A stretch of 13,870 nt of DNA from Desulfovibrio sp. (GCA_031281815.1 JAITEY010000122.1:1-13870), one strand, 5' to 3'; counted from the first letter of the stretch, positions 1 to 8,038 are shown. Notes: generated by a model from the sequence alone, not told the origin. Numbers and translations: made by a program.

Positions 1-88
1 TGGTGCCGAGGGCGGGACTCGAACCCGCACAGGCATAGCCCACTACCCCCTCAAGATAGCGTGTCTACCATTTCCACCACCTCGGCAC
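1..88 (-). tRNA. tRNA-Leu, anticodon GAG
   Basis: Read on the minus strand, this folds as a long-variable-arm (class II) tRNA. The acceptor stem GTGCCGA pairs with TCGGCAC, and the 3' CCA is encoded (plus positions 1-3). The T arm contains GGTTCGAGTCC. The anticodon stem CTATC/GGTAG encloses the loop TTGAGGG, giving anticodon GAG, which reads leucine codons CUC and CUU. The variable arm and D arm (GGTAGAC) match bacterial tRNA-Leu. The gene is complete, with its 3' end exactly at the window edge, so any processing site or terminator lies outside. Confidence 0.97.
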
Positions 89-100
89 GGGTGCAATGCC

Positions 101-128
101 TATATACCCGCGCTCCCCCTTTTGGCAA
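101..128 (-). promoter_or_regulatory. Probable sigma70-type promoter of tRNA-Leu
   Basis: On the minus strand a TTGCCA -35 box (128-123) is followed after 16 nt by TATATA (106-101). The -10 box lies about 12 nt before the mature tRNA 5' end at 88, leaving a very short leader. The spacing and placement fit a strong stable-RNA promoter. It fires away from kdsD. There is no experimental support. Confidence 0.55.
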
Positions 129-154
129 GCGGATTCTGCCGCGTGCCGCGCCGC

Positions 155-183
155 TTGTGCCTCGGACCTCCTTGGCCTATGAT
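155..183 (+). promoter_or_regulatory. Possible promoter of the kdsD-der operon
   Basis: TTGTGC (155-160) and TATGAT (178-183) are separated by 17 nt. The -10 box matches consensus at 5 of 6 positions, while the -35 box is weak. A start near 190 would give a leader of about 80 nt before the kdsD ATG. The rest of 89-271 holds no gene that I can support. Confidence 0.4.
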
Positions 184-271
184 GCGCGCCGGACGAACGA
201 AGACGATGCGGACGGGCACGGCGGACGGGCACGGAGCCGACCGCCGCAACAACGGCACTGGGAGCGTATGT

Positions 272-1294
272 ATGCGTGAGGCATGGGAAGAACGGGGCAA
301 AGAAGTCATAAGCATCGAGATTGAAGCTCTGGAGCAGGCGCGCTCGCGCCTCGGCCCGTCCTTCGCCGCCGCCGTGGAGATGCTCGCCGCCTGTAAAGGC
401 CGCGTCGCCGTCTGCGGCATGGGCAAATCCGGGCTGGTGGGCCGTAAAATCGCCGCCACGCTCTCCTCCGTCGGCAGACCCGCCTACTTCCTCCACCCGG
501 CCGAAGGAGCGCACGGAGACCTCGGCGCAGTGCGCGACGGCGACGTTGTCATAGCCCTGTCCTATTCAGGCACGACAGAAGAACTGCTTGCGCTGCTCCC
601 GGCCCTGCGCGGTCTCGGGGCTTCCGTCATCGCCGTGACCTCAGGCCTGCACTCGCCCCTGGCCGAGGCGGCGGACTTGGTCATCGACGCTTCGGTGCCG
701 CGCGAAGCCTGTCCGCTGAACCTCGCCCCGACCAGCAGCACAACGGCCGCCCTGGCCATCGGCGACGCCCTCGCCGTGTGTCTTATGGAAGCCGGGCATT
801 TTACCCCCGGCGATTTTCACCGCCTGCACCCCGGCGGCGCGCTGGGCAGACGCCTGAGCCTGTCCGTCGGCGACCTCATGCACCGGGAAAAGCTGCCCCT
901 CGCACGGGATGACACCCCGCTCGGCGAAACCCTGACCGCTCTGGACAAAGGCGGCTTCGGCGCGGTACTGCTTACGGACGGGGAAGGCAAACTGCGCGGC
1001 ATCATGACCGACGGCGACCTGCGACGCATCCTCTGCCGGGGCATCCCCGATCTCGACCGCCCCGCCTCGGCATACATGACCGCCGACCCGCGCAGCGCCG
1101 CTGCAACTATGAGCGCGGCCGAACTCATGGACATCATGGAACAGACGAGCATTACCGTTCTGCCCGTGCTCGACGACGCCGAACGCGTCATCGGGCTTGT
1201 GCATATGCACGACCTCCTGGGCAAAGGCCGCATCCGCTTTGCCTCCGCAACGCGCGGGGAAGACGCCCCCGGCGCCGAAGGAAGCCTGCCGTGA
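272..1294 (+). CDS. kdsD: Arabinose-5-phosphate isomerase (KdsD/KpsF/GutQ family)
   Basis: This cytoplasmic enzyme interconverts ribulose-5-phosphate and arabinose-5-phosphate, the first step of Kdo synthesis for the LPS inner core. An SIS domain (about residues 36-170) carries GMGKSG (49-54), HPAEGAHGDLG (75-85) and SYSGTTEE (97-104). Two CBS domains follow (about 202-258 and 266-320), with MTDGDLRR and HMHDLL motifs. The four residues reported as essential in E. coli KdsD have counterparts with identical spacing: K52, E104, E145 and H186. The ATG at 272 is chosen because GGAG (261-264) sits 7 nt upstream and the resulting 340 residues fit the family, which is about 320-330 long. The frame is open upstream to 122, but that extension is low-complexity. 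A tail of about 16 residues extends past the last CBS domain. The stop overlaps the next start as GTGA, so the gene is translationally coupled to der. KpsF- or GutQ-type paralogues cannot be excluded by sequence alone. Confidence 0.93.
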   Translation: MREAWEERGKEVISIEIEALEQARSRLGPSFAAAVEMLAACKGRVAVCGMGKSGLVGRKIAATLSSVGRPAYFLHPAEGAHGDLGAVRDGDVVIALSYSGTTEELLALLPALRGLGASVIAVTSGLHSPLAEAADLVIDASVPREACPLNLAPTSSTTAALAIGDALAVCLMEAGHFTPGDFHRLHPGGALGRRLSLSVGDLMHREKLPLARDDTPLGETLTALDKGGFGAVLLTDGEGKLRGIMTDGDLRRILCRGIPDLDRPASAYMTADPRSAAATMSAAELMDIMEQTSITVLPVLDDAERVIGLVHMHDLLGKGRIRFASATRGEDAPGAEGSLP

Positions 1295-2811
1295 CCGCGC
1301 GCATTCCTCTGACCGGGGAAAACGCTCCCCTCGTCGCCCTGCTCGGCCGGCCGAATGTAGGAAAATCCACCCTGTTCAACCGTCTTATCCGCAGCCGGCG
1401 CGCCATTACCCACGACCGGCCGGGCATCACCCGCGACCGCATGGAAGGAACCGTTAAACGGAGAGGAGAACGCACCTTTCTGCTCGTGGATACCGGCGGC
1501 GTCACCCCGGACGGCGGACGCGCCGTGCGCGACGCGCCTGAAGGGCTGCGCGGTTTTGAAGACGAAGTCCTGGCCCAGGCCGAGGCCGCGGTGCGCGACG
1601 CCGAGCTCCTCTGCCTCGTGGCCGATGCCCGCGACGGCCTGACTCCTTCCGATGAACGCCTGGCGTCCTTTCTGCGCCGGACGGGCAAAGACGTCCTGCT
1701 CGTGCTCAACAAGGTGGACGGACCGGAAAACGAAGACGCGCTCGCCGCGGAATTTCACAGCCTCGGCCTGCCCTTTGTCTGCTGTTCCGCCGCCCACGGC
1801 CATAACGTGCGCGAACTGGAAGACGAACTGCGCAAGCGGCTTTTCCCCGTACACGACCGGCATGCCGCGCCCTCCGCAACCCCCGCAACCCCCGTAAGTT
1901 CCGAACCCCTCCCCGGACCGCTCCCGGCAAAGCCTGCCGCCTTCACGCAACCCGTTCACGCCGCCGGGCAACGGGAAGAAACCGACGATGAGGCCGGGGC
2001 GGACGCCGCCCCCCTGCGCCTGGCCCTGCTCGGGCGGCCCAACGTGGGCAAATCCTCGCTGGTCAACGCGCTGCTCGGCGAGGCGCGGATGATCGTAAGC
2101 GAAAAGGAGGGTACTACGCGGGACAGCGTCGACGTGCGGGCGCGCATCAACGGAACGGACATCGTCTTTGTGGATACGGCCGGCGTGCGGCAACCCGCGC
2201 GGGTGACGGATACGGTAGAACGCTTCAGCGTCAATTCCTCCCTGAAAAGCAGCAGCAAGGCCCGGGTGACCCTTCTGGTGCTGGACGCCGCGCAGGGACT
2301 GACCCGGCAGGACAAACGCCTCGTCGAACTTCTGAACGAACGCAAAACCCCCTTCATGCTCCTGGCCAACAAGACGGACCTGTTCAAGGGCGACGCGCGC
2401 CGGGACAACGAAAAAGAACTTCAGGAAGCCCTTGCCTTTATCCCTCATGTGCCCCTGCTCTTCATTTCAGCCGCAACCGGCCGGAATCTAGACAAAATCG
2501 TGCCCCTTGCGCTCGAACTGCGCCGGGAATGCTCTCTGCGCATAGGCACGGGGCTGCTCAACAGGGCCATGGCCCAAGTGCTGGAACGGCACCGCCCCCC
2601 CGGCGTCAAAGGCGGCAGAGCCAAATTTTTCTACCTGACCCAGGCGGAAAAAGACCCGCCTACCTTCGTCTTTTTCGTCAACGATGCCGACCTCGTGCGG
2701 CCTGCCTATGCCCGCAGCCTCGAAAAAGCGCTGCGCGCCCTTTTCGGCATCAGGCACGCGCCGATGCGCGTGAACTTCCGTTCGTCGCACGCGCGGAAAA
2801 GCGGGGGCTGA
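1291..2811 (+). CDS. der: Ribosome-assembly GTPase Der (EngA), two tandem GTPase domains
   Basis: This essential GTPase acts in late 50S ribosomal subunit maturation. GTPase domain 1 shows GRPNVGKS (19-26), the switch I threonine in PGITRDR (44-50), DTGG (67-70) and NKVD (140-143). Domain 2 repeats the set: GRPNVGKS (248-255), GTTRDS (274-279), DTAG (295-298), NKTD (360-363) and SAATGRN (393-399). The C-terminal KH-like domain spans about 407-500 and ends with the usual basic tail. At 506 residues the protein is longer than many Der proteins (about 440-490). The excess is a Pro/Ala-rich then acidic linker between the two G domains (about 190-243). The GTG start lies within the kdsD stop overlap (GTGA) and leaves the first G1 motif at the normal depth. 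All nucleotide-binding motifs look intact. Confidence 0.96.
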   Translation: MTARIPLTGENAPLVALLGRPNVGKSTLFNRLIRSRRAITHDRPGITRDRMEGTVKRRGERTFLLVDTGGVTPDGGRAVRDAPEGLRGFEDEVLAQAEAAVRDAELLCLVADARDGLTPSDERLASFLRRTGKDVLLVLNKVDGPENEDALAAEFHSLGLPFVCCSAAHGHNVRELEDELRKRLFPVHDRHAAPSATPATPVSSEPLPGPLPAKPAAFTQPVHAAGQREETDDEAGADAAPLRLALLGRPNVGKSSLVNALLGEARMIVSEKEGTTRDSVDVRARINGTDIVFVDTAGVRQPARVTDTVERFSVNSSLKSSSKARVTLLVLDAAQGLTRQDKRLVELLNERKTPFMLLANKTDLFKGDARRDNEKELQEALAFIPHVPLLFISAATGRNLDKIVPLALELRRECSLRIGTGLLNRAMAQVLERHRPPGVKGGRAKFFYLTQAEKDPPTFVFFVNDADLVRPAYARSLEKALRALFGIRHAPMRVNFRSSHARKSGG

Positions 2812-2888
2812 GGCGCACAGAGGCAACATGAGGATGGGGGGGCGAAAACAAAGGCGGCCCGAGAGCCGGCTGCCGAGATAAAAACGAC

Positions 2889-4565
2889 ATGAGAACAGGC
2901 TGCGAAGACAAAGGAATAAAGGACGCATCAGGGCTTTGCCCGGAGCAGTCCCCGGAACTCCGCGGGGAAGACGGTCCCCCGCCTGCCCGCGCGCAGGAAG
3001 AACGCCGGCGCGGGACACGGGACGACCCCCTCGGACGCATCGTCAACCTGATGCCCTGTTATGTGGTGCTTCTCGACGCCGAACACCGCATCCTCGCCCA
3101 CAACGCGGCCTTTGAAAAATTTTTCGGGCCGCCGGACGGCAAACCCTGTTACGCGGCGCTGCGCGGGCTGGAAAAGCCCTGCGCTTTCTGCCCCTTTCTG
3201 CAGGAGGGGAAAAGCGGCAAACCCGCCACCGTGGAATGGGTACATCCGCAAAGCGGACGGGCCTTCCGCGTCCATGCCGTACCCTTTGTCAGCGACGACG
3301 GCACGCCCTGCGTACTCAAAACCGGCTTCAACATCACCTCGGACCTGCGCATGCAGCAGGCCCTCGACCTCAGCGAGCAAAGCTACCGCGCCATTACCGA
3401 CAACCTCTCCATCGGCATCGCCCTGCTGGATACCTCCCTGCGCATCAAAGCAGGCAATATCCGGCTCAGCCGCTGGTTCGGCGGGCTTTTCTGTCTGGAC
3501 GCCCGCATCTGCACCATTCTGCGCTGCGGTTCCGAGTACGAGCGCGCCGTCAACGAAGAAAAATTTTATTGTCCCGAATGCCTGTTCCGCGCGTCCCTGC
3601 TGGACGGCGCAGGACACGAAAAGGAATACGGCCTGCGCCTGAACAGCGCCGACAAGGAGCGCATGATCCGCCTGGTGACCTGCCCCGTCAAACCCGGCAG
3701 AGGCGCAGGCCGGCAGGTCAAAGCGCTGATTATGATGCTGGAGGACATCACCGGCCGCCTGCAGGTGAACATGCAGCTCCAGCGCGCGCGCAAACTGGAA
3801 GCCATGAACACCCTCGCAGGCGGCATAGCCCACGAAATCAATCAACCCCTGTCCGCCCTGCACCTCTATGCCGGCGGCCTGCAGATGCTGCTGGAAAAAG
3901 ATGCGAACCTCGCCCCCTCCATACTGCGGGAACGCTTGGGACTCATCATGCGCGAGGCGGATAAAATACGCAGCATAATCGCCAACATGCGCGCTATGGT
4001 CAAGCTGGAAAGCCCCCTGCCCCTGCAACCGGTGTCGCTTCCCAAGGTCGTGGACGGGGTGCTGGCCATGATGAAACACCGCATGACGCTGAAAAAAGTC
4101 CGAATGCGCGTGGATATCGCCCCCTCCCTGCCGCCTGTGCTCTGCAACGAAGTGCAGCTTGAACAGGTGCTTGTCAATCTGCTGTCCAATGCCTTGCATG
4201 CGCTGGACGGCCTGGGAGGCGCCGACGGAACGCGGCGCGACGTCCTGATTCGGGCCGCGCCGTTGCCCGGAACGCACAAGGTGCGCCTGGAGGTCGCGGA
4301 CAGCGGCGCGGGACTGGGCGCCGACACGGAACGCATCTTTAATCCCTTTTATACGACCAGGGACGGGAGCGGCGGCATGGGACTCGGCCTGTCCATTGTC
4401 CACGGTCTCGCGGCGCTCTGGGGAGGAGTGATAAGCGCCGCGGCGCACCACGAGGAATTGGGAGGCGCGGCGTTTTTACTGGACCTGCCCGTAGCCGGCG
4501 AAACACATGCGCCCGAAGCCCCCGCCGAAGGCGCCCGCAAACGCGCGGTCAAAACGCGCCGATGA
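2889..4565 (+). CDS. PAS-domain sensor histidine kinase with cysteine clusters
   Basis: This is a predicted soluble (no clear membrane segment), ATP-dependent autophosphorylating sensor kinase of 558 residues. PAS-like domain 1 (about 48-150) contains C57, C87 and C98-x-x-C101-P. PAS-like domain 2 (about 165-290) contains C202, C208, C213 and C228-P-E-C231. The kinase core is complete: H box AHEINQPL with H315, N box NLLSNALHAL (430-439), G1 box DSGAGL (471-476), F box FNPFYTTR (484-491) and G2 box GMGLGLSIV (496-504). The HEINQPL form is typical of NtrB/DctB-like kinases, whose partners are often sigma54 activators. No response regulator lies nearby, so the partner is unknown. The two cysteine sets could bind metal, heme or Fe-S, or sense redox; this is inference. 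The ATG at 2889 has only a weak upstream ribosome site. The next in-frame ATG falls inside PAS 1, so 2889 is preferred. Confidence 0.9.
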   Translation: MRTGCEDKGIKDASGLCPEQSPELRGEDGPPPARAQEERRRGTRDDPLGRIVNLMPCYVVLLDAEHRILAHNAAFEKFFGPPDGKPCYAALRGLEKPCAFCPFLQEGKSGKPATVEWVHPQSGRAFRVHAVPFVSDDGTPCVLKTGFNITSDLRMQQALDLSEQSYRAITDNLSIGIALLDTSLRIKAGNIRLSRWFGGLFCLDARICTILRCGSEYERAVNEEKFYCPECLFRASLLDGAGHEKEYGLRLNSADKERMIRLVTCPVKPGRGAGRQVKALIMMLEDITGRLQVNMQLQRARKLEAMNTLAGGIAHEINQPLSALHLYAGGLQMLLEKDANLAPSILRERLGLIMREADKIRSIIANMRAMVKLESPLPLQPVSLPKVVDGVLAMMKHRMTLKKVRMRVDIAPSLPPVLCNEVQLEQVLVNLLSNALHALDGLGGADGTRRDVLIRAAPLPGTHKVRLEVADSGAGLGADTERIFNPFYTTRDGSGGMGLGLSIVHGLAALWGGVISAAAHHEELGGAAFLLDLPVAGETHAPEAPAEGARKRAVKTRR

Positions 4566-4676
4566 TTGCCCCGTCCGGCGCAGGCAGGGTTGCAATCAAG
4601 CCGGATATATGCTTTTCTCAACGTGCATGCAGATGCATACCGGCCCCGGACGGCCGCAATCATATCGGATACCCCC

Positions 4677-6704
4677 ATGCCTAATGACGATGAAATGTCC
4701 ACGGATTTCAAGGTCGACGAATCAGGCGACGCGGACGACGACATCATTGACCTGCTTGAGGTGGTGAAACCCGGTCGTCCCCTCAGCGCCGCAGAACAGG
4801 ACGATGCGGATTTTACCGATGACCTGGAGTCCATGCTCGACGACCTCTCCCGTGAGGAAAATGTTTCCGCGCAGTCAGCTCTGCGAAAATTTCCCGACCC
4901 CACACCCGTCGACTACAGCGTCGACCACAACGAGCGTCTGGACCTGCCCGATATGGACGATCTGGACAACATCCTGCAATCTCTGGACGCCGACGACCAA
5001 CGCGCCGCCCGTAGAGAAAACGGCATCGTCGAACCGCGGCCGGACCTCAAGGAACCGCCGCTGCCGGACCTTGACGCCGTTCCCATGGCCGGCGACGACG
5101 AAGATATTCTCCCGATCCCCCCGACCGGCGGCGGATTCGAAGACGACGACACTTTCCCGCTGCATAGCGACGCGCTTGCGGAAAAGACGGATGAAGAAGC
5201 CATAGAACTGGATATGGACGGACTCGGGGAGTTACTGGACGCCGTCCCGCTTCCGCCTCCCGCGGACGCGGCGCGGGGACCGGCCGGGGACCGTAAGCCT
5301 GCCGCTCCTGTCCCGGATACGGCAAGTCTTCGGGAATCGACGCCCGAAGCCGTTCCCGCCGCGCAGGCGACAGCCCCGGAACCGCCTCCCGATCTGTTCG
5401 AAGTCACCGGACCGGGAGAAACGGCCCCTGCACCGCAACAAGATACCCCGCCTCCGGCCGCTCCGCCCAAGGCGCAAGCGGCTCTCAAGGCAACGCCCCC
5501 CGCGCAGGCGACCCCCGTCCCGCCGGCAGCGCCCTCCGCGCAGGCGACAGCCCCGGAACCGCCCCCCGATCTGTTCGAAGTCACCGGACCGGAAGAAACG
5601 GTCCCCGCGCCGCATCAAGATACCCCGCCTCCGGCCGCAGCCGAAGCGCCGCAGGCAACGCCCGCCGCTCCCGCCCCGCTCGCCGGAGCGGCCGCCCCCG
5701 AAGACGCGCTTGAGGCCGGGGAAGGGGAAAGCGACCTGCCCCCGGATGTTCTGGACGCGCTTTCCGATGTCTACCCGGACTATGCGGATGACGCGGCCGG
5801 CGCGCATTCCGCCGCATCCCTCGATGATGTGAATTTGGTGGAACTGGATGCCCTGCTGGACGACATGCTTTCCAACGCTCCGGCCTCCGGCCCCCGCCCC
5901 GCTCCCGGCGACGCAGCTCCCCGCTTTGCGGAAAGCTCTCTGTTCGCCGGCCTCGGCGAGTCCGCGACGTCCGGGTCCGAGGGAAACGCCGCCGGCGGCG
6001 ACCCGGCGGATGCAAGCGGCAAAGCGGGCTCTCCGCAATCCTCGCCCGGCTCCGGGGAAAGCTCGGATGCATCAGCGGCCGGACAGACGGAAGGCAGCCG
6101 GACCGGCGGTTCCTCCATAGGGTTTGAAGAAGCCGCCAATCTTGCCGCCATACCCGGACTGATCAGCGAACTGAACTCCCTGCGCGGGGACCTGGAAACC
6201 CTGCGCGCCGAAGCCGGGAGCGCCCGGACGCAAACGGGGGACACGGAACGCATCGGTAAGCGTCTGGACAGCTTCAGCGCGGGCCTCGCCTCCCTGGCTT
6301 CCCGCCTGGAAGACCTTGAACTCGCCCATATGGCCGGCGCCAACAAGGAAACCGCCCGCGAACACAGCGCCGCGGCCGCGGCCTCCAAGCTCGTCGCGCT
6401 GGAAGAACAGGCCGGCCGGGCCGAAACCGCACTGGCCGCGCTGAACGAACAGGCCCGACAGGCCGAAGCCGAGCTCAACGCGCTGAAAGGGCAGACCGGC
6501 CGGGCCGAAGCCGAGCTCAACGCGCTGAAAGAGCAGACCGGCCGGGCCGAAGCCGGGCTTGCTTCTTTGGAAGAAAGAGCGCAACGTCTGGAAGACGCGC
6601 ATGCACGCCTGGACGCCGATCTGGAGAAGATGGCCGCGGCTGCGGCCGCGCGCGTCATCCGCGAAGAACTTGCCGCTCTTGTCGCGGGACAACACCGGCA
6701 ATAA
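4677..6704 (+). CDS. Unrecognised acidic, Pro/Ala-rich coiled-coil protein
   Basis: I do not recognise this 675-residue protein. It has no cysteine, no signal peptide, no membrane segment and no enzyme motif. Residues 1-200 are very acidic and carry recurring short leucine/aspartate motifs: DIIDLLEVV (22-30), DDLESMLDDLS (48-58), MDDLDNILQSLD (93-104) and MDGLGELLDAVP (180-191). Related motifs recur at DVLDALSDVYPD (357-368) and VELDALLDDMLSN (388-400). Residues 200-340 are Pro/Ala-rich with an internal duplication. Residues 400-480 are Gly/Ser/Ala-rich. From about 485 to the end a long alpha-helical coiled coil is expected, including four 14-residue repeats (578-633). The ATG at 4677 is chosen over the in-frame TTG at 4566 (directly after the kinase stop), because acidic coding character begins there; its ribosome site (GGAT, 6 nt upstream) is weak. 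A scaffold or adaptor role is possible but unproven. It sits between a sensor kinase and a glycosyltransferase. Confidence 0.75.
   Translation: MPNDDEMSTDFKVDESGDADDDIIDLLEVVKPGRPLSAAEQDDADFTDDLESMLDDLSREENVSAQSALRKFPDPTPVDYSVDHNERLDLPDMDDLDNILQSLDADDQRAARRENGIVEPRPDLKEPPLPDLDAVPMAGDDEDILPIPPTGGGFEDDDTFPLHSDALAEKTDEEAIELDMDGLGELLDAVPLPPPADAARGPAGDRKPAAPVPDTASLRESTPEAVPAAQATAPEPPPDLFEVTGPGETAPAPQQDTPPPAAPPKAQAALKATPPAQATPVPPAAPSAQATAPEPPPDLFEVTGPEETVPAPHQDTPPPAAAEAPQATPAAPAPLAGAAAPEDALEAGEGESDLPPDVLDALSDVYPDYADDAAGAHSAASLDDVNLVELDALLDDMLSNAPASGPRPAPGDAAPRFAESSLFAGLGESATSGSEGNAAGGDPADASGKAGSPQSSPGSGESSDASAAGQTEGSRTGGSSIGFEEAANLAAIPGLISELNSLRGDLETLRAEAGSARTQTGDTERIGKRLDSFSAGLASLASRLEDLELAHMAGANKETAREHSAAAAASKLVALEEQAGRAETALAALNEQARQAEAELNALKGQTGRAEAELNALKEQTGRAEAGLASLEERAQRLEDAHARLDADLEKMAAAAAARVIREELAALVAGQHRQ
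5361..5638 (+). repeat. In-frame 101-bp direct repeat inside the acidic protein gene
   Basis: Copies lie at 5361-5461 and 5538-5638. They are offset by 177 bp (59 codons) and differ at 6 of 101 positions by direct comparison. Both encode a segment containing ATAPEPPPDLFEVTGP and then QDTPPPAA. The intervening 76 bp encodes Pro/Ala-rich linker and includes a short third match to the repeat start, near 5505. The high DNA identity points to a recent internal duplication and a likely length-variable site. Confidence 0.9.
6408..6575 (+). repeat. Four 42-bp tandem units encoding coiled-coil heptads
   Basis: Four 14-residue units begin with Gln at codons 6408, 6450, 6492 and 6534. The middle units read QARQAEAELNALKG and QTGRAEAELNALKE. 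The third unit (6492-6533) and the start of the fourth are almost identical at DNA level, while the outer units are more diverged. Each unit equals two heptads, as expected for a regular coiled coil that grows or shrinks by slippage or unequal recombination. Confidence 0.85.
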
Positions 6705-6743
6705 AACCCGACGGGCTTTGCGCCGCCGTATGCGGATATCCCA

Positions 6744-8027
6744 TTGCAAATTGTGTACTGCCAGAAAATGCGGTTCCCCAACAGTTCCGCGCATGCGCTG
6801 CACTGTTGCCTGACGGCTGCCAACTTTGCCGCCGCGGGCGTGCCCACCGTCTTTTTCCCCGGCATACCTTTCGCCGAGTCCCTGCTGAACCCGACGGGGC
6901 GGACAGCGCCGACACTGCGCCGCTTCTTTGCCGGCATCGGCCGGCAGTCGCTGCCCCCCCTGCTGTATGCGGAAACCATAGGCACGTGCCACAAGGGGTT
7001 GTACGGACGCCTGTTCCGCGCCCGCTTGCGTTCGGCCCTCGCGCAGGACGGCGAAGTCGTCTGTTTCGCGTCCAGCGTCAAAGAAGCCGGCATCGCCCTG
7101 GATATACGCCGCAGGCTCGGCAAAAGCGACGCGCGCGTCGTTTTTGAAATCCATCATCTCATTTCGCGCCTGAAAGACGATGAAGAAGCGAAGTATCTGT
7201 ACGCGCTCGAAAAAAGAGTTTTTTTGAACGTCGATCTGGTGGTTTTCAACTGCGCGACCCTGCAGAACGCCTGCGCGGGCTACCTCCCCGAACCGCGCGC
7301 GCATGTGGTTGAACCGTTGGGCTACAATGAAAGAACGATTCGGCCGGCGCGCGGGCCGGAGCACATCCCCGCGGCCTCCGGGTTTTGCCCTGTGCTGCCC
7401 GGAGAGTACGACGGGGGACACATCCTTCCGATTGCGCTCCCGGAACCTTCTGAACTGAGCGGCACGGTGAACCTGGCCTACGTCGGCTCCCTGCAGCAGG
7501 GCAAAGGCGTGGAAAACCTGCTCCATGCCTTGGCCCTGCTGGAGAACAATTTTCACCTGACCGTCATCGGCGGCGCACCCGAAGCCGATTTTCTTTTTCT
7601 GCGCCTTCTGGCGGAAGAACTGCATCTGACGGACAGGGTATGTTTTACCGGGCAGTTGGAGCAGGCGGCAATAGCCGAACGCCTCGCCGATTGCGACATT
7701 TTCGTCATCCCGATGAACACGGAAAAGGATTTTTTCGCTCCTATCAAGATGTATGAGGCGCAGGGCTTTGCCCTGCCCATAGCGGCCACTCCCGTGCCGT
7801 CCCTGCGCCGGGGGCTGAAAGACGGGGTCAACGCCCTGTTCGCCGAAGGCACGGAACCCGGCGACCTCGCGGCGCTGCTGTGGCGGCTGGCGGCGGAACC
7901 GGATTTGCGCAGGAGTATGCGCCGCAACAATGCGGCCGCAGCCAAAAAATTAAGCGCCGGCGCAAGAGCGGCAAGGCTCCTGGCCCGCATGCGGGGGCTT
8001 TTTCCCGCGTCCGAGGGCAACGCCTGA
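6744..8027 (+). CDS. Glycosyltransferase, GT4-like (GT-B fold)
   Basis: This protein probably transfers a sugar from a nucleotide donor in LPS, capsule or other glycan synthesis; donor and acceptor are not deducible. The N-terminal Rossmann half starts with the strand IVYCQ and the loop KMRFPNSSAHALH. The C-terminal donor domain begins at NLAYVGSLQQGKGVENLL (243-260). It continues with LTVIGGAPE (272-280) and DRVCFTGQLE (297-306), then has the E-x(n)-E region TEKDFFAPIKMYEAQG (326-341). Total length is 427 residues, normal for GT4. A Pro-rich stretch (about 197-240) lies between the halves. The TTG at 6744 is taken as start because the ATG at 6768 would remove the first beta strand; a GTG at 6753 is also possible. 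The previous gene's TAA (6702-6704) is in this same frame, 13 codons upstream. The stop is 11 nt before argJ, so the two are probably co-transcribed. Confidence 0.85.
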   Translation: MQIVYCQKMRFPNSSAHALHCCLTAANFAAAGVPTVFFPGIPFAESLLNPTGRTAPTLRRFFAGIGRQSLPPLLYAETIGTCHKGLYGRLFRARLRSALAQDGEVVCFASSVKEAGIALDIRRRLGKSDARVVFEIHHLISRLKDDEEAKYLYALEKRVFLNVDLVVFNCATLQNACAGYLPEPRAHVVEPLGYNERTIRPARGPEHIPAASGFCPVLPGEYDGGHILPIALPEPSELSGTVNLAYVGSLQQGKGVENLLHALALLENNFHLTVIGGAPEADFLFLRLLAEELHLTDRVCFTGQLEQAAIAERLADCDIFVIPMNTEKDFFAPIKMYEAQGFALPIAATPVPSLRRGLKDGVNALFAEGTEPGDLAALLWRLAAEPDLRRSMRRNNAAAAKKLSAGARAARLLARMRGLFPASEGNA

Positions 8028-8038
8028 AGGATTGTGCG

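Noticed and set aside
1..88. tRNA-Leu as an integration site for a mobile element
   Set aside because: The tRNA gene is intact. No integrase gene or direct repeat of its 3' end appears in the window, and the neighbouring genes are housekeeping. The 3' side lies outside the window.
817..2448. 543-codon minus-strand open frame across kdsD and der
   Set aside because: It is antisense to two clearly conserved genes. The length comes from GC-rich codon bias, and the translation has no recognisable domain.
2928..4451. 507-codon minus-strand open frame across the histidine kinase
   Set aside because: It is a shadow of an intact kinase gene; the product is His/Gln-rich with no domain pattern.
4566..4676. 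TTG start directly after the kinase stop for the coiled-coil protein
   Set aside because: The 37 extra codons differ in character from the acidic protein, and the ATG at 4677 begins the acidic coding stretch. Start usage is still not proven.
5361..6575. Repeats as a CRISPR array
   Set aside because: Unit lengths are multiples of three and in frame, there are no unique spacers of uniform size, and no cas gene is near.
5780..7625. Two long minus-strand frames (5780-7123 and 6072-7625)
   Set aside because: Both lie opposite the coiled-coil and glycosyltransferase genes and mirror their repeats in low-complexity Ser/Ala/Arg or Gly/Gln text.
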